Positions 17,709 to 27,753 of a stretch of DNA of 43,849 nt are shown in pieces (the stretch's first letter is position 1; every line of letters begins with the position of its first letter). A program made the translations under genes and the position numbers. The stretch covers positions 1-43,849 of the forward strand of contig QNCD01000005.1 of assembly GCA_003644385.1 (NCBI GenBank), given 5' to 3'. Origin of the DNA: Candidatus Omnitrophota bacterium. Lineage in GTDB: Bacteria; Omnitrophota; Gorgyraeia; Gygaellales; Profunditerraquicolaceae. Below the pieces are notes generated by a model. That model worked only from the letters and a program-made list of their open reading frames with translations, searched no databases and was not told where the DNA came from.

Positions 17709-18965
17709 GTGGAAAAGTTAGATATCGGGAATCTTAAACAAATAAAAATTACCGAGCTGAATAAACTGGCCAGGGATTTCAATATAAACGGCATAAGCGG
17801 GCTGAAAAAACAGGACCTGATTTTTAAAATCCTGCAGGCCCAGGCAGAAAAGGAAGGGCTGATGTTCGGCGAGGGGATCCTGGAGGTGTTGCCTGAAGGG
17901 TTCGGCTTTTTAAGAAGCCCGAATTATAATTATCTACCCTGTCCCGATGATATTTATGTTTCTCCGTCACAGATAAGGAAGTTCGATTTAAAAACCGGAG
18001 ATACGGTCAGCGGCCAGATCCGTCCGCCTAAAGAGGGAGAGAAATACTTTGCCCTTTTAAAAGTGGAAGCGGTAAATTTTGAAAATCCGGAGGCAATAAA
18101 GGATAAGGTGCTTTTTGATAACCTTACACCCATCTATCCTCACGAGCAGTTTAACCTGGAGACTAAGCCCGATGATATATCAATGCGAGTGATGGATCTG
18201 CTTACTCCTATAGGCAAAGGACAGCGTGGTTTAATAGTGGCCCAGCCGTACAGCGGAAAAACCGTGTTATTGCAGAAGATTGCTAACGCTATAACCACGA
18301 ACACCTCGGATGTCACCTTGATAGTTCTGTTGATAGACGAAAGGCCCGAGGAGGTTACCGATATGCAGCGGCACGTAAAGGGCGAGGTAATCTCTTCTAC
18401 TTTTGACGAAGCGCCGGAAAGGCACGTACAAGTCGCTGAGATTGTCTTAGAAAAAGCCAAAAGGCTTACCGAGCATAAAAAGGACGTAGTAATCCTTTTG
18501 GATAGCATAACGCGCTTAGCGCGCGCTTATAATGCGGTAGTCCCGCACAGCGGAAAGGTTCTCTCTGGAGGTATTGATTCCAATGCCCTTCAGAAACCAA
18601 AGAGGTTTTTCGGCGCAGCGCGCGCAATTGACGAAGGAGGAAGCCTGACTATAATTGCTACTGCCTTGGTAGATACCGGCAGCCGCATGGACGAGGTTAT
18701 TTTCGAAGAATTTAAGGGGACCGGGAATATGGAGCTGCAGCTTGACAGGAATCTCTTTCAGCGCAGGATCTATCCGGCAATTGATATAAAGCGTTCAAAT
18801 ACCCGGCATGAAGAACTGCTGCTTAAGAATGAACGCCTGCAAAAGGTCTGGATATTAAGAAAGGTATTAAACGAGCTGAATAATGTGGAAGCAATGGAGC
18901 TTTTAATAGAAAAGTTAAGCAAAACAAAAAATAACGAAGAGTTTCTAAACAGCATGAACCAATAA
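17709..18965 (+). CDS. rho: Transcription termination factor Rho
   Basis: Rho is the hexameric RNA helicase that terminates untranslated transcripts. I prefer the GTG at 17709, 5 nt after AAGGAGG, over the TTG at 17694, which lies upstream of the ribosome site inside the leader element; this gives about 418 residues. The N-terminal SAP-like Rho_N segment ([13 protein letters not shown]) is followed by the cold-shock RNA-binding domain ('[16 protein letters not shown]') and the ATPase: Walker [11 protein letters not shown] (about 178), Walker [17 protein letters not shown] (about 260) and the Q/R-loop region. A leader element covers most of the gap after coaE, suggesting its own control. Confidence 0.97.
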   Translation: MEKLDIGNLKQIKITELNKLARDFNINGISGLKKQDLIFKILQAQAEKEGLMFGEGILEVLPEGFGFLRSPNYNYLPCPDDIYVSPSQIRKFDLKTGDTVSGQIRPPKEGEKYFALLKVEAVNFENPEAIKDKVLFDNLTPIYPHEQFNLETKPDDISMRVMDLLTPIGKGQRGLIVAQPYSGKTVLLQKIANAITTNTSDVTLIVLLIDERPEEVTDMQRHVKGEVISSTFDEAPERHVQVAEIVLEKAKRLTEHKKDVVILLDSITRLARAYNAVVPHSGKVLSGGIDSNALQKPKRFFGAARAIDEGGSLTIIATALVDTGSRMDEVIFEEFKGTGNMELQLDRNLFQRRIYPAIDIKRSNTRHEELLLKNERLQKVWILRKVLNELNNVEAMELLIEKLSKTKNNEEFLNSMNQ

Positions 18966-18976
18966 GTGAGACCGCG

Positions 18977-19009
18977 ACTTATGGAACGCAAATGAACATA
19001 AGTCGTGAG
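18977..19009. repeat. Hairpin immediately after rho
   Basis: CGACTTATG and CATAAGTCG flank the loop GAACGCAAATGAA. The reverse complement of this loop, TTCATTTGCGTTC, closely matches the P2 loop of the rpmE leader (TTCACTTGCGTTC), and the stems are alike too. So it is an inverted relative of the P2 hairpins. No T-tract follows, so it is not an intrinsic terminator. Confidence 0.65.
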
Positions 19010-19020
19010 TAAGAATCTAA

Positions 19021-19121
19021 CTCCTCGCATTCAAAGGTATATTACCGGATGCTCGGAGACAATTCGGCCATACAACTTAGCTTCACTTGCGTTCGCTAAG
19101 TTGTGGCCTCATTGAAGGAGG
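19021..19121 (+). promoter_or_regulatory. Two-hairpin leader element upstream of rpmE (copy 2)
   Basis: P1 is CTCC-TC-GCAT ... ATGC-TC-GGAG, followed by ACAATTCGG, P2 (GGCCA..CAACTTAGC / GCTAAGTTG-TGGCC around loop TTCACTTGCGTTC), CTCATTG, AA and GGAGG. The arrangement and spacing to the ribosome site match the rho leader copy. Confidence 0.75.
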
Positions 19122-19129
19122 AAGTTTAA

Positions 19130-19330
19130 ATGAAAGATAAGATTCATCCCAAATATCAGGAAAGTGTTATTGTCTGCGCCTGCGGAAATACGATCCACAC
19201 GCGTTCAACCAAGCCGAGTATCAGGGTGGAGATCTGTTCCAACTGCCATCCTTTTTTTACCGGTAAGCAGAAATTTGTGGATTCTGCCGGCAGGGTTGAT
19301 AAGTTTATGAAGAAATACGGCAAAAAATAA
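19130..19330 (+). CDS. rpmE: 50S ribosomal protein L31 (zinc-binding type)
   Basis: The 66-residue product is L31, a peripheral large-subunit protein bridging the subunits. Zinc ligands C16, C18, C36 and C39 are all present (VCACGN and ICSNCHPFF), so it is the C+ form rather than the zinc-independent paralogue. The C-terminus has the usual [21 protein letters not shown]. It lies between rho and prfA, a very common order, and is preceded by a copy of the two-hairpin leader with GGAGG 8 nt before the ATG. Confidence 0.97.
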   Translation: MKDKIHPKYQESVIVCACGNTIHTRSTKPSIRVEICSNCHPFFTGKQKFVDSAGRVDKFMKKYGKK

Positions 19331-19344
19331 GTTTTAAAATTATT

Positions 19345-20418
19345 ATGTTTGAGCGGCTAAGAAAATCCGAAGAGCGCTACCAGGAATTGGAGCAGACTCT
19401 GGCAGATCACCAGGTAATTTCCGACAAAGAGAAGTACAACAGGCTGGCTAAGGAATTATCGCATCTTAAGGATGAGGTCTTTTTATTCCGGGAATATAAA
19501 AAAATCTGTACTGAGCTGGAAAACATTCATCAGGTTCTCAAGGAGAAACACGACAACGAATTCATGGAGTTAGCCAGAAAAGAAAAACAGGATTTAGAAG
19601 AGAAGAAGACTGCTCTCGAAGAGAGGCTCAAAGAATTATTAGCCCGGGAAGAAGAGGGCTTGGATAAAGATATCATGATAGAGATACGTCCGGGTACCGG
19701 CGGAATGGAAGCAGCTTTATTTGTTGCCGACCTTTACCGCATGTATACAAAATACGCCGCAACAAAAAACTGGGAAACAGAAGCAATGTCAATGAACGCA
19801 ACCGAATTGGGGGGTTTTAAAGAAACGGTTTTCAGCGTAAAAGGAAAAGACGCCTATAAGCGCCTGAGGTTTGAAAGCGGCGTACACCGTGTGCAGCGCG
19901 TTCCCGCCACGGAAACGCAAGGTAGAATTCATACCTCCACGGCCACAGTTGCGGTATTAGTTGAGCCGGAAGATATGGAGCTGGTAATAGACGCTAAGGA
20001 TTTAAGAATAGATACCTATCGTTCTTCAGGCCCGGGCGGCCAGCATATGCAAAAGACCGACTCGGCAGTAAGAATTACCCATATACCCACCGGGATAGTA
20101 GTTTCGTGCCAGGATGAGCGCTCACAGACAAAAAATAAGAATAAGGCAATGCGTATTTTACGCGCAAAGCTTCTGGATAAGAAGGAGCAGGAGGATTTAA
20201 AAAAGAGGTCAGCGGAAAGAAAATCGCAGATCGGCACCGGAGACCGCAGCGAAAAGATCCGTACCTATAATTTTCCCGACCGTAGGGTAACCGACCACCG
20301 TATTAATTTAACTTTATATAAGTTGGAAGCTATCATGGAAGGGGACCTTGATGAATTATCATCAGAGCTGATTAAAGCAGCAGAGGAAAAAGCAAGAGAG
20401 AATAAGGCCGAAAAATGA
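19345..20418 (+). CDS. prfA: Peptide chain release factor 1
   Basis: RF1 reads UAA and UAG and triggers peptide release. The 357-residue protein has the coiled N-terminus, the stop-codon-reading PAT in RVPATETQG (about 186-192), which marks RF1 rather than RF2, and the catalytic GGQ in [17 protein letters not shown] (about 228-232), followed by the '[13 protein letters not shown]' segment. It overlaps prmC, which methylates the GGQ glutamine, by an ATGA. Confidence 0.98.
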   Translation: MFERLRKSEERYQELEQTLADHQVISDKEKYNRLAKELSHLKDEVFLFREYKKICTELENIHQVLKEKHDNEFMELARKEKQDLEEKKTALEERLKELLAREEEGLDKDIMIEIRPGTGGMEAALFVADLYRMYTKYAATKNWETEAMSMNATELGGFKETVFSVKGKDAYKRLRFESGVHRVQRVPATETQGRIHTSTATVAVLVEPEDMELVIDAKDLRIDTYRSSGPGGQHMQKTDSAVRITHIPTGIVVSCQDERSQTKNKNKAMRILRAKLLDKKEQEDLKKRSAERKSQIGTGDRSEKIRTYNFPDRRVTDHRINLTLYKLEAIMEGDLDELSSELIKAAEEKARENKAEK

Positions 20419-21248
20419 ATGAAGCAGAATTATTATTTACCCGTCTTCTAAATTGCGACCGGCAGTATTTATACCTAAACCGGGATTTAGTTTTAGGTGA
20501 AGAGACTTCCTGCGCTGCTAGCTCGGCCTTAAGAGAAAGGATTAAGGCCAGGCCTATTCAGTATATCTTAGGTAAGGCGGATTTTATGGGATTAGAATTC
20601 CGGGTTAATCCTGATGTGTTGATACCAAGGCCGGAGACGGAGATACTGGTAGAGACGGCGATAAAAAAAAGTACGGAGTACGGAGTACAGAGTACAGAGG
20701 TTAATATTTTAGATATAGGGACGGGGTCGGGGTGTATTGCGGTGAGCCTAGCTAAATTTTTAGATAAGGTTAAAATAACCGCGACCGATATTTCAGCTAA
20801 GGCTTTGAAAGTAGCTCGGGAAAATGCTGTGTTAAACGATGTTAGCGAAAAAATAGATTTTATTAAAAGCGATATTTTTCCTCCCTACTTGCTACACTCT
20901 GCCTGTCCGCCAGCAGGCAGGGCAGCCTACGAAATAATCGTAAGCAATCCTCCTTATGTAGTTTCTTCGGATATTGATAAGCTGCAGCCGGAGATACAAT
21001 ACGAGCCGCGTATAGCTTTAGAGGCAGGCAAAGATGGATTAGGCTTTTACAGAAGGATTATCAGCGAATCACACAATTATTTAAAAAAAGAAGGCCTCTT
21101 GATTTTAGAGATGGGTTTCAGGCAGGCAAAGGCAATAAAAGAAATTTTGCACAAGAGAGGAAAATTTGAGGTATTAGAAATAATTAAAGATTACAGTGAT
21201 ATAGACAGGGTTGTAGTAGCAAGATTGATAAGCGAAAATGAGGAATAA
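20415..21248 (+). CDS. prmC: Release-factor glutamine methyltransferase PrmC
   Basis: PrmC methylates the GGQ glutamine of RF1 and RF2. Visible are '[31 protein letters not shown]', the SAM loop [15 protein letters not shown] (about 99-113) and the catalytic SNPPYV (about 177-182). Two segments look inserted: [10 protein letters not shown] (about 86-95), coded by GTACGGAGTACAGAG tandem units, and [10 protein letters not shown] (about 162-171), coded by a CTGCCTG...CAGGCAG hairpin. Both lie in loops flanking conserved motifs, so the enzyme may remain active. Overlaps prfA by 4 bp and meets murA at a shared base. Confidence 0.95.
   Translation: MNEAELLFTRLLNCDRQYLYLNRDLVLGEETSCAASSALRERIKARPIQYILGKADFMGLEFRVNPDVLIPRPETEILVETAIKKSTEYGVQSTEVNILDIGTGSGCIAVSLAKFLDKVKITATDISAKALKVARENAVLNDVSEKIDFIKSDIFPPYLLHSACPPAGRAAYEIIVSNPPYVVSSDIDKLQPEIQYEPRIALEAGKDGLGFYRRIISESHNYLKKEGLLILEMGFRQAKAIKEILHKRGKFEVLEIIKDYSDIDRVVVARLISENEE
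20670..20700. repeat. Tandem GTACGGAGTACAGAG repeat inside prmC
   Basis: GTACGGAGTACGGAGTACAGAGTACAGAG-type units are read in frame as [10 protein letters not shown]. The same unit occurs upstream of trpF at 24940-24970. Confidence 0.75.
20899..20923. repeat. Palindromic CTGCCTG/CAGGCAG repeat inside prmC
   Basis: CTGCCTG and CAGGCAG flank a short loop (TCCGCCAG). It is translated in frame just before the NPPY motif region and resembles the palindrome inside tgt. Confidence 0.65.
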
Positions 21249-22510
21249 TGGATAAGTTGGTTATTGAAGGCGGGGTAAAGCTAAAAGGAGAGGTATCAGT
21301 ATCCGGAGCCAAGAATTCGGTTTTACCGATACTGGCGGCAACGCTTCTAACTGATGAAAAGTGCGAAATTAGCGGAACACCTAATTTGCATGATACTATT
21401 ACTATGCTTAAGATCCTGCGTGCCCTTGGAAAGAATACTGAATTTAAAAATTCAACTGTAAGGATCAGCCACAATAAACATACAAACTTTGTTGCCGATT
21501 ATAAGCTTGTCTCTACTATGCGCGCTTCATTCTGTGTTTTGGGGCCTTTGATTGCCAAGTTGAAAAAAGCCAGGGTATCTCTGCCTGGCGGATGCGTAAT
21601 CGGCATAAGGCCGGTTGATTTACATATTAAAGGAATAAAGAGTCTGGGTGTTGATATAGATATTCAGTCCGGTTACGTAATAGCCAAAACAAAACAACTT
21701 AGAGGTTCTCATATATATTTAGGAGGAATTTACGGCTCGTCGGTTTTAGCTACGGATAATGTGATGATGGCGGCAACCCTGGCCAAAGGCAAGACTATAA
21801 TCGAATCCGCAGCCTGCGAGCCGGAGGTTGAAGATCTGGCGGAATTTTTGATTAAAATGGGGGCAAAGATAAAAGGCCATGGTACCCCGATCATAGAGAT
21901 CGAGGGAGTAAAAGAGTTACACGGGGCAGCCCATACGATTATTCCGGACAGGATTGAAGCAGGAACATTTTTGATTGCTGCTTTAATTACCGGCGGGGAT
22001 ATTACCATAAAGGGCGCCTTATATAAACATTTAGGAGCAGTAATTGATAAATTACGCCAGGCAGGGGCATATATTATTAATTCTGACCATTCTATCCGCG
22101 TGCGCAGGAAAACCCGGCTTAAACCGGTAAACGTGACAACGCTGCCTTATCCGGGATTTCCTACTGATATGCAGGCGCAGATTCTAAGCCTGATGGGGAT
22201 TACTCCCGGCATAAGCGTGATTACCGAAAAAATTTATCCGGACAGGTTCATGCACGTAGCCGAACTTAACCGCATGGGCGCGCACATTCAGAGAGAAGGG
22301 CCGCATGCTATCGTAGAAGGGGCAAGGAGATTATCCGGAGCGCCGGTAATGGCTTCGGATTTACGTGCATCAGCATCTTTGGTATTAGCCGGCCTGGTAG
22401 CCAGTGGCAGGACCGATGTTTCCAGGATTTATCATTTAGACCGCGGGTACGAAAATCTGGAAATAAAGTTACAAAAATTAGGAGCACGGATCCGGAGGGG
22501 AAAAGAATGA
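21248..22510 (+). CDS. murA: UDP-N-acetylglucosamine 1-carboxyvinyltransferase
   Basis: MurA adds enolpyruvate to UDP-GlcNAc, the first committed step of peptidoglycan synthesis. The 420-residue length is standard. It begins with '[26 protein letters not shown]' and has the catalytic, fosfomycin-reactive cysteine in [15 protein letters not shown] (C116), so it should be fosfomycin-sensitive by that criterion. The closing region (FPTDMQAQ, '[12 protein letters not shown]', '[15 protein letters not shown]') is complete. It overlaps trpG by 4 bp, so tryptophan genes follow on the same transcript. Confidence 0.98.
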   Translation: MDKLVIEGGVKLKGEVSVSGAKNSVLPILAATLLTDEKCEISGTPNLHDTITMLKILRALGKNTEFKNSTVRISHNKHTNFVADYKLVSTMRASFCVLGPLIAKLKKARVSLPGGCVIGIRPVDLHIKGIKSLGVDIDIQSGYVIAKTKQLRGSHIYLGGIYGSSVLATDNVMMAATLAKGKTIIESAACEPEVEDLAEFLIKMGAKIKGHGTPIIEIEGVKELHGAAHTIIPDRIEAGTFLIAALITGGDITIKGALYKHLGAVIDKLRQAGAYIINSDHSIRVRRKTRLKPVNVTTLPYPGFPTDMQAQILSLMGITPGISVITEKIYPDRFMHVAELNRMGAHIQREGPHAIVEGARRLSGAPVMASDLRASASLVLAGLVASGRTDVSRIYHLDRGYENLEIKLQKLGARIRRGKE

Positions 22511-23070
22511 TATTAATGATCGATAATTATGACTCTTTTACCTATAATCTTGTGCAGTATCTGGGAGCCCTGGGAGAAAATGTAAAGGTATTCAGAAACG
22601 ACAAGATCAGCATAAAAAGAATTAAGCAGCTTAACCCTAAAAAAATCGTGATCTCACCCGGCCCGGGAAGGCCTGAGAACGCCGGTATCTCCTGTGCGCT
22701 AATAAAAGAATTAAGCGGTAAGATTCCTATCCTGGGTGTTTGTCTTGGTCATCAATGTATCGGATATGTTTTCGGCGGCCGGATTATCGGGGCAAGAAGG
22801 CTGATGCACGGAAAGACCTCAAAAATCTACCATAACAAGAAGACTATTTTTAAGGGTATACCCAATCCTTTCCAGGCAACCAGGTATCACTCTTTGATCG
22901 TTCAGAGAAATACTTTACCTGACTCACTGGAGATAATCGCTCAGACAAAGGAAAGGGAGATCATGGGTTTAAAACATAAAGATTACCCGGTTTGGGGGGT
23001 ACAGTTTCACCCGGAATCTATTTTAACCAAAGCCGGCATGAAGATCCTGAGTAATTTTCTTAGATTATGA
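22507..23070 (+). CDS. trpG: Anthranilate/aminodeoxychorismate synthase glutamine amidotransferase subunit
   Basis: This subunit hydrolyses glutamine to feed ammonia to the TrpE (or PabB) partner. It begins [17 protein letters not shown] and has the class-I amidotransferase triad: the nucleophile Cys in [12 protein letters not shown] (about 79) and His/Glu in [10 protein letters not shown] (about 167-171). Length (187) is normal. It leads trpD, trpC and trpF with 4-bp overlaps. No trpE/pabB is in the window, so the synthase large subunit must be encoded elsewhere; the protein may serve both tryptophan and folate. Confidence 0.96.
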   Translation: MILMIDNYDSFTYNLVQYLGALGENVKVFRNDKISIKRIKQLNPKKIVISPGPGRPENAGISCALIKELSGKIPILGVCLGHQCIGYVFGGRIIGARRLMHGKTSKIYHNKKTIFKGIPNPFQATRYHSLIVQRNTLPDSLEIIAQTKEREIMGLKHKDYPVWGVQFHPESILTKAGMKILSNFLRL

Positions 23071-24077
23071 TAAAAGAAGCCGTTGAAATCCTGTCTCAAA
23101 AAAAGAATTTGTCCGCAGAACAGATGCGCCAGATAATGGAAGAGATAATGACCGGCCAGGCTGAGAAAGGGGATATTATTTCTTTTCTTTTAGCCATGAA
23201 TAAAAAAGGCGAGACAGTAGAAGAGCTGACAGCCGCTGTTTCGGTAATGCGCGCTCATGCCGTAAAAATTAAACCACTGGCAAATTTAATTTTGGACACC
23301 TGCGGAACAGGAGGGGACAAAAAAGGCACTTTTAATGTTTCTACGGCAGTGGCATTCGTTGCCTGTGCAGCGGGTATCACCGTAGCCAAACACGGCAACC
23401 GCTCAGTGTCGAGCTCCTGCGGCAGCGCCGATATTCTTGAGGCCCTGGGCGTAGATATCAACATGAATAAGGAAAAAATCCAGCAGTGCCTGGATGCAAT
23501 CGGAATCGCTTTTTTATTTGCTCCGAATATGCACCCGGCAATGAAATACGCTATGCCGGCAAGAAAAGAGATAAAAGAGAAAACCATGTTTAATATTCTA
23601 GGGCCGTTGACTAACCCTGCCGGCGCCACGCACCAGTTAATCGGAGTCTATGATAACCGCTTCCGTGAAATATTGGCTGAGGTTTTAGTCAGCCTGGGGA
23701 CAGTGCATGCTATGGTGGTGCATTCAAAAGAGGGGCTCGATGAAATAAGCACCGCAGAAGTAACCTATGTATCCGAAGCTAAAGATTCAAGGGTGCATAG
23801 TTATGCCATAAATCCGCAATCACTGTGTTTTAGAAAAAACACTTTAGAGCAGCTTAAAGGAACAACCGCTTTAGAAAACGCCCGGATTTTGATTGAGATT
23901 TTTAAAGGAGAAAAAAGCCCTTACCGGGATATAGTGATTTTGAATGCAGCAGCAGCGATTTATGTTGCTGATAAGGCCGGCTCATTAGAAGAAGGGATAA
24001 AGCTGGCCGCTGAATCAATTGATTCCGGGAAGGCTTTAACAAAATTAGAGGAGCTAAAGGAGTATTCGCGCAAATGA
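23067..24077 (+). CDS. trpD: Anthranilate phosphoribosyltransferase
   Basis: TrpD joins anthranilate to PRPP. The 336-residue protein has the PRPP loop [17 protein letters not shown] (about 77-93), [21 protein letters not shown] (about 109-129) and the '[11 protein letters not shown]' motif. The ATGA overlap with trpG and 4-bp overlap with trpC indicate translational coupling. Confidence 0.97.
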   Translation: MIKEAVEILSQKKNLSAEQMRQIMEEIMTGQAEKGDIISFLLAMNKKGETVEELTAAVSVMRAHAVKIKPLANLILDTCGTGGDKKGTFNVSTAVAFVACAAGITVAKHGNRSVSSSCGSADILEALGVDINMNKEKIQQCLDAIGIAFLFAPNMHPAMKYAMPARKEIKEKTMFNILGPLTNPAGATHQLIGVYDNRFREILAEVLVSLGTVHAMVVHSKEGLDEISTAEVTYVSEAKDSRVHSYAINPQSLCFRKNTLEQLKGTTALENARILIEIFKGEKSPYRDIVILNAAAAIYVADKAGSLEEGIKLAAESIDSGKALTKLEELKEYSRK

Positions 24078-24934
24078 GCAAAGACGTCTTAAAGGAGATA
24101 GTCTTAAAGAAAAAAGAAAAAATCCTGATTGCAAAACAGCAGTTACCGGAAGAACTTTTGACTGTAAAGGTAAAAGATTTGGCCCCTGCCAGGGCTTTTA
24201 TCGCAGCACTTAATAAACCGAGGCAGATTACGCTGATTGCAGAAATCAAAAAACAATCCCCCTCCGCAGGCCTGTTGCGCGAAGATTTCAATCCGGTTGA
24301 GATCGCAAAAGCCTATCAGGAAGCAGGGGCCCATGCGGTTTCAGTATTAACCGAAGAGGATAATTTTTCCGGAGATATCAACTACATCAATCAGGTAAAG
24401 GCAGCAGTCAATTTACCGATATTAAGAAAGGATTTTATCCTCCAGCCCTACCAGATTTATGAATCGCGGTATTTCGGAGCTGACGCAGTGCTTTTGATCG
24501 CCGATATCCTGACTAAAGAACAATTAACGCAGTTAATCCAGCTGGCTGATAGCCTTGGTCTTGATTCTCTGGTTGAGGTGCATACCGAAAAAGAACTGAA
24601 GAAGATACTAAGTTTAAAAATTGCGCCTCTTGCTGCAGGGCCGGAACCCGAAGGAGCAATTAAGAAAAGCAAGGACAAAGAAAAGAAATTTATTGATTTT
24701 GCCATCGGGATTAATAACCGCGATCTGCATACCTTGGAGGTTGACCCGAAGATAACCGAGAAGCTTTACATATTGATTCCCAAGGAAAGGACCGTAGTTG
24801 TAGAGAGCGGTTTAAAGAGTTCGCAGGATGTTTTATTCTTAAAGATATTGGGAGTAAACGCGGTATTAATCGGTAGCGCCTTTATGCAGGCGCCGGATAT
24901 CATAGCTAAGGTACATGAGATGATGGGGTGGTAA
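24074..24934 (+). CDS. trpC: Indole-3-glycerol phosphate synthase
   Basis: TrpC closes the indole ring from CdRP. This 286-residue TIM barrel has LIAEIKKQSPSAG (about 54-66), 'SVLTEEDNFSGD', LRKDFILQPYQIYESRYFGADAVLLI and 'IGINNRDLHTLEVD'. A segment near residues 185-205 (LAAGPEPEGAIKKSKDKEKKF) between 'LKIAP' and 'IDFAIGINNR' is longer and more charged than usual and may be a lineage-specific insertion. Stand-alone, not fused to trpF. Confidence 0.96.
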   Translation: MSKDVLKEIVLKKKEKILIAKQQLPEELLTVKVKDLAPARAFIAALNKPRQITLIAEIKKQSPSAGLLREDFNPVEIAKAYQEAGAHAVSVLTEEDNFSGDINYINQVKAAVNLPILRKDFILQPYQIYESRYFGADAVLLIADILTKEQLTQLIQLADSLGLDSLVEVHTEKELKKILSLKIAPLAAGPEPEGAIKKSKDKEKKFIDFAIGINNRDLHTLEVDPKITEKLYILIPKERTVVVESGLKSSQDVLFLKILGVNAVLIGSAFMQAPDIIAKVHEMMGW

Positions 24935-24939
24935 TTTTA

Positions 24940-24970
24940 AGTACGGAGTACAGCGTACAGAGTACAGAGC
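24940..24970. repeat. Tandem GTACGGAGTACAG repeat upstream of trpF
   Basis: AGTACGGAGTACAGCGTACAGAGTACAGAG units fill the 39-bp gap between trpC and trpF, replacing any clear ribosome site. The same unit lies in the prmC coding sequence. Confidence 0.75.
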
Positions 24971-24973
24971 AAA

Positions 24974-25591
24974 ATGGTTAAAGTAAAGATTTGCGGGATT
25001 ACTAATTTGGCAGATGCAGTAAAGGCGGTGATTTTAGGCGCAGGCGCCCTGGGTTTTGTCTTTTATAAGAAGAGCCCGCGCTACATCGCCCCTAAAAAAG
25101 CAAAAGAGATAATTAAGCTGATGCCGAAAAGAATTCTTAAAGTAGGCGTTTTTGTCAATGCAAAAGAAAAAAGCATAAAAGATATTGCGCGTACTTGTAA
25201 ATTAGACTTATTGCAGTTCCACGCAGATGAAACCCCGGAATTCTGTAGCAAGTTTAAAGGATACAGGATTATCAAGGCATTCAGAGTAAAAGGAAAAATA
25301 GATTTAAAAAGAATCGCTGAATATAAAACCTATGCTTATCTTTTTGATACTTTCTCCAAAACAAAATTCGGGGGTACGGGTAAGGCATTTAACCGTAAAG
25401 CGCTAAAAGATATCCATAAGTTAAAACAAAAAGTATTTCTTTCTGGCGGCTTAAACGCAAGGAATGTAAAACAGGCAGTTAAAACCGTGCGCCCTGACTG
25501 GGTGGATGTTTCAAGCGCCGTGGAGACCTCACCCGGCAGAAAAGACTACAAAAAAATCCGTGATTTTATCAAGGGGACGTTTCTCATATAA
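24974..25591 (+). CDS. trpF: Phosphoribosylanthranilate isomerase
   Basis: TrpF isomerises PRA to CdRP. The 205-residue barrel begins VKVKICGITN (catalytic Cys in KICGIT) and has LLQFHADETPEFC, 'YLFDTFSKTKFGGTGKAFNRKAL' (catalytic Asp and phosphate loop), 'FLSGGLNARNV' and 'DVSSAVETSPGRKD'. It closes the first trp block; the next 138 bp hold a strong promoter for trpBA. Confidence 0.97.
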   Translation: MVKVKICGITNLADAVKAVILGAGALGFVFYKKSPRYIAPKKAKEIIKLMPKRILKVGVFVNAKEKSIKDIARTCKLDLLQFHADETPEFCSKFKGYRIIKAFRVKGKIDLKRIAEYKTYAYLFDTFSKTKFGGTGKAFNRKALKDIHKLKQKVFLSGGLNARNVKQAVKTVRPDWVDVSSAVETSPGRKDYKKIRDFIKGTFLI

Positions 25592-25669
25592 GCAACCTCT
25601 TGAATTATAAAAAGTTACAAAAATTTCTGCACAGAGTTTATATATTTTAAAAACATTGTCGTAAGCCGG

Positions 25670-25698
25670 TTGACAGAAATAGATAATTTACCTATAAT
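25670..25698 (+). promoter_or_regulatory. Consensus sigma-70-type promoter for trpBA
   Basis: TTGACA (25670-25675), a 17-bp spacer and TATAAT (25693-25698) match the housekeeping consensus exactly. AGGAG lies about 12 nt before the trpB ATG, so the leader is short (about 25 nt) with no visible attenuator. Confidence 0.85.
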
Positions 25699-25729
25699 AA
25701 ACCAAAGTATTTATTAGGAGAAATAAAAG

Positions 25730-26908
25730 ATGTTACCGGATAAAAAAGGACATTTTGGGAATTTCGGCGGAAAGTTTGTGCCTGAGACACTGATGTCTGC
25801 TCTAGGCGAACTTGAAAAAGAATATTCTTTAGCAAAAAAGGACAAAAAATTCAAGGCGCAGTTTGCTTATTATCTTAAGGATTACGCCGGCAGGCCCACG
25901 CCTTTATATTTTGCCAGAAGGTTAAGCGAATTATTGGGTATGAGGATATATCTCAAGCGCGAAGACCTGCTGCATACCGGTGCGCATAAATTAAATAATA
26001 CCCTGGGCCAGATATTGTTGGCTTTAAGGATGAAGAAAAAGCGCATTATTGCCGAGACCGGCGCCGGCCAGCACGGAGTAGCTACAGCAACAGTGGCAGC
26101 TTTATTCGGCCTTGAATGCGATGTCTATATGGGTACAGAAGACATCGAGAGGCAAAGGATAAATGTCTTCAGGGTGAAGCTGTTGGGCGCAAGGGTGATT
26201 CCGGTAAAAAGCGGCTCCAGGACCCTAAAAGATGCCACTACAGAAGCAATCCGCGACTGGGTGACTAATGTCAATACTACTCACTATATTATCGGTTCAG
26301 TAGTCGGGCCGCATCCTTATCCGATGATGGTGCGCGACTTCCAGGCTGTTATAGGCAGGGAGGCGCGGCAGCAAATATTAGCCAGGGAAAAAAGGCTTCC
26401 TGATTATCTGGTTGCCTGCGTCGGCGGCGGAAGTAATGCCATAGGGCTCTTTCATGCCTTTTTCAAAGATAAAAAAGTAAAATTTATCGGAGTAGAAGCA
26501 GCCGGTTTCGGCTTGGCTTCAGGTAAACACGCTGCCACTTTAGTCAAAGGAGGGGTGGGAGTCTTACATGGGACAAAATCCGCTTTATTAGAAGATAAAT
26601 TCGGCCAGATTAATACCGCCCATTCAATTGCCGCGGGTTTAGATTATCCCGGCGTCGGACCGGAACATGCTTATTATAAAAAAATAGGCCGGGCCGATTA
26701 TGCGGCAGTGGACGACAAACAGGCCTTAGAAGGCTTCGGGCTATTATCTGAAACCGAAGGGATCATCCCTGCGCTTGAGCCGGCGCACGCAATTTATTAC
26801 TTAAAGAAGTTAAAGGCAAAAACAAAGAAAAATTCTCTGGTAATCCTTTGTCTTTCCGGTAGGGGGGATAAAGATATACATTTAATAAGCGAGAAATTAA
26901 AACTATGA
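25730..26908 (+). CDS. trpB: Tryptophan synthase beta chain
   Basis: TrpB condenses indole with serine using PLP. The 392-residue protein is the TrpB1 type: it begins with '[16 protein letters not shown]', carries the PLP lysine in HTGAHKLNN (K87), '[17 protein letters not shown]', '[13 protein letters not shown]' and the phosphate loop [10 protein letters not shown]. It has its own consensus promoter rather than depending on the trpGDCF transcript, and lies 56 bp upstream of trpA. Confidence 0.98.
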   Translation: MLPDKKGHFGNFGGKFVPETLMSALGELEKEYSLAKKDKKFKAQFAYYLKDYAGRPTPLYFARRLSELLGMRIYLKREDLLHTGAHKLNNTLGQILLALRMKKKRIIAETGAGQHGVATATVAALFGLECDVYMGTEDIERQRINVFRVKLLGARVIPVKSGSRTLKDATTEAIRDWVTNVNTTHYIIGSVVGPHPYPMMVRDFQAVIGREARQQILAREKRLPDYLVACVGGGSNAIGLFHAFFKDKKVKFIGVEAAGFGLASGKHAATLVKGGVGVLHGTKSALLEDKFGQINTAHSIAAGLDYPGVGPEHAYYKKIGRADYAAVDDKQALEGFGLLSETEGIIPALEPAHAIYYLKKLKAKTKKNSLVILCLSGRGDKDIHLISEKLKL

Positions 26909-26964
26909 ATCCCGCCACCGGGTGAAATAGATTTATAAATTTTTGAATACTTAAGAGGACCAGG

Positions 26965-27753
26965 ATGAACCGAATCGATAAGAAATTTAAAGCGCTAAAA
27001 AAAGCAAAGAAAAAAGCATTCATTATTTTTATCACCGCAGGCTTTCCGGATTTAAAAACCACTGAGAAGCTGATTTTAAGCCTTGGTGATTCGGCAGCCG
27101 ACATTCTGGAACTCGGAGTTCCCTTTTCCGACCCCTTAGCTGATGGGCCGATAATTCAGGAATCGTCGCAGGCAGCTTTAAAAAAAGGGACTAATCTGAA
27201 CCGGATTTTGAATCTGGTAAAGAAGGTGCGCAAACATACCCAGGTCCCTATTTGCCTGATGACATATTACAACCCCATATATTGCTTCGGCGAAGAAAAA
27301 TTCATTAAAGCCGCCAGCCAGGCAGGCGTAGACGGAGTAATCATCCCTGATTTGCCGCCTGAAGAGGCAGGCGAATTTATTAAGACCGCAAACAAATCCG
27401 GATTGCATAATATTTGTTTTCTTTCGCCTACTAGCGCAAAAGAGCGCGTCGGCTACATTTCTAACAAAGCAAAAGGCTTCATTTATTACGTTTCTTTAAC
27501 CGGCGTAACCGGGCCGCGCAAAGCCTTGCCTAAAGACCTGATCAGCCACCTGAAATCTATCAGGAGAAAGATTAAAAAGCCGCTTTGCGTAGGATTCGGA
27601 ATTTCCGCGCCTGCCCAGGTCAGGCAGATACAGAAAGTAGCCGACGGAGCAATCGTAGGAAGCGCGATTGTCAAGCAGATAAAGAATAATATAGGTAAGC
27701 CTGATTTAGTAAAAAAAGTAACCCTTTTTGCAGAAAAATTAGCCCGCGCATAA
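26965..27753 (+). CDS. trpA: Tryptophan synthase alpha chain
   Basis: TrpA releases indole from indole-3-glycerol phosphate and channels it to TrpB. The 262-residue TIM barrel has the catalytic Glu/Asp motifs ELGVPFSDPLADGPIIQ (about 50-66), 'PICLMTYYNPI', 'GVIIPDLPPEEA', 'YYVSLTGVTGPR' and FGISAP with the phosphate-binding 'GAIVGSAIV'. An AGAGG-type ribosome site precedes the ATG. The next gene, an M16 peptidase, begins at the base after its stop. Confidence 0.97.
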   Translation: MNRIDKKFKALKKAKKKAFIIFITAGFPDLKTTEKLILSLGDSAADILELGVPFSDPLADGPIIQESSQAALKKGTNLNRILNLVKKVRKHTQVPICLMTYYNPIYCFGEEKFIKAASQAGVDGVIIPDLPPEEAGEFIKTANKSGLHNICFLSPTSAKERVGYISNKAKGFIYYVSLTGVTGPRKALPKDLISHLKSIRRKIKKPLCVGFGISAPAQVRQIQKVADGAIVGSAIVKQIKNNIGKPDLVKKVTLFAEKLARA

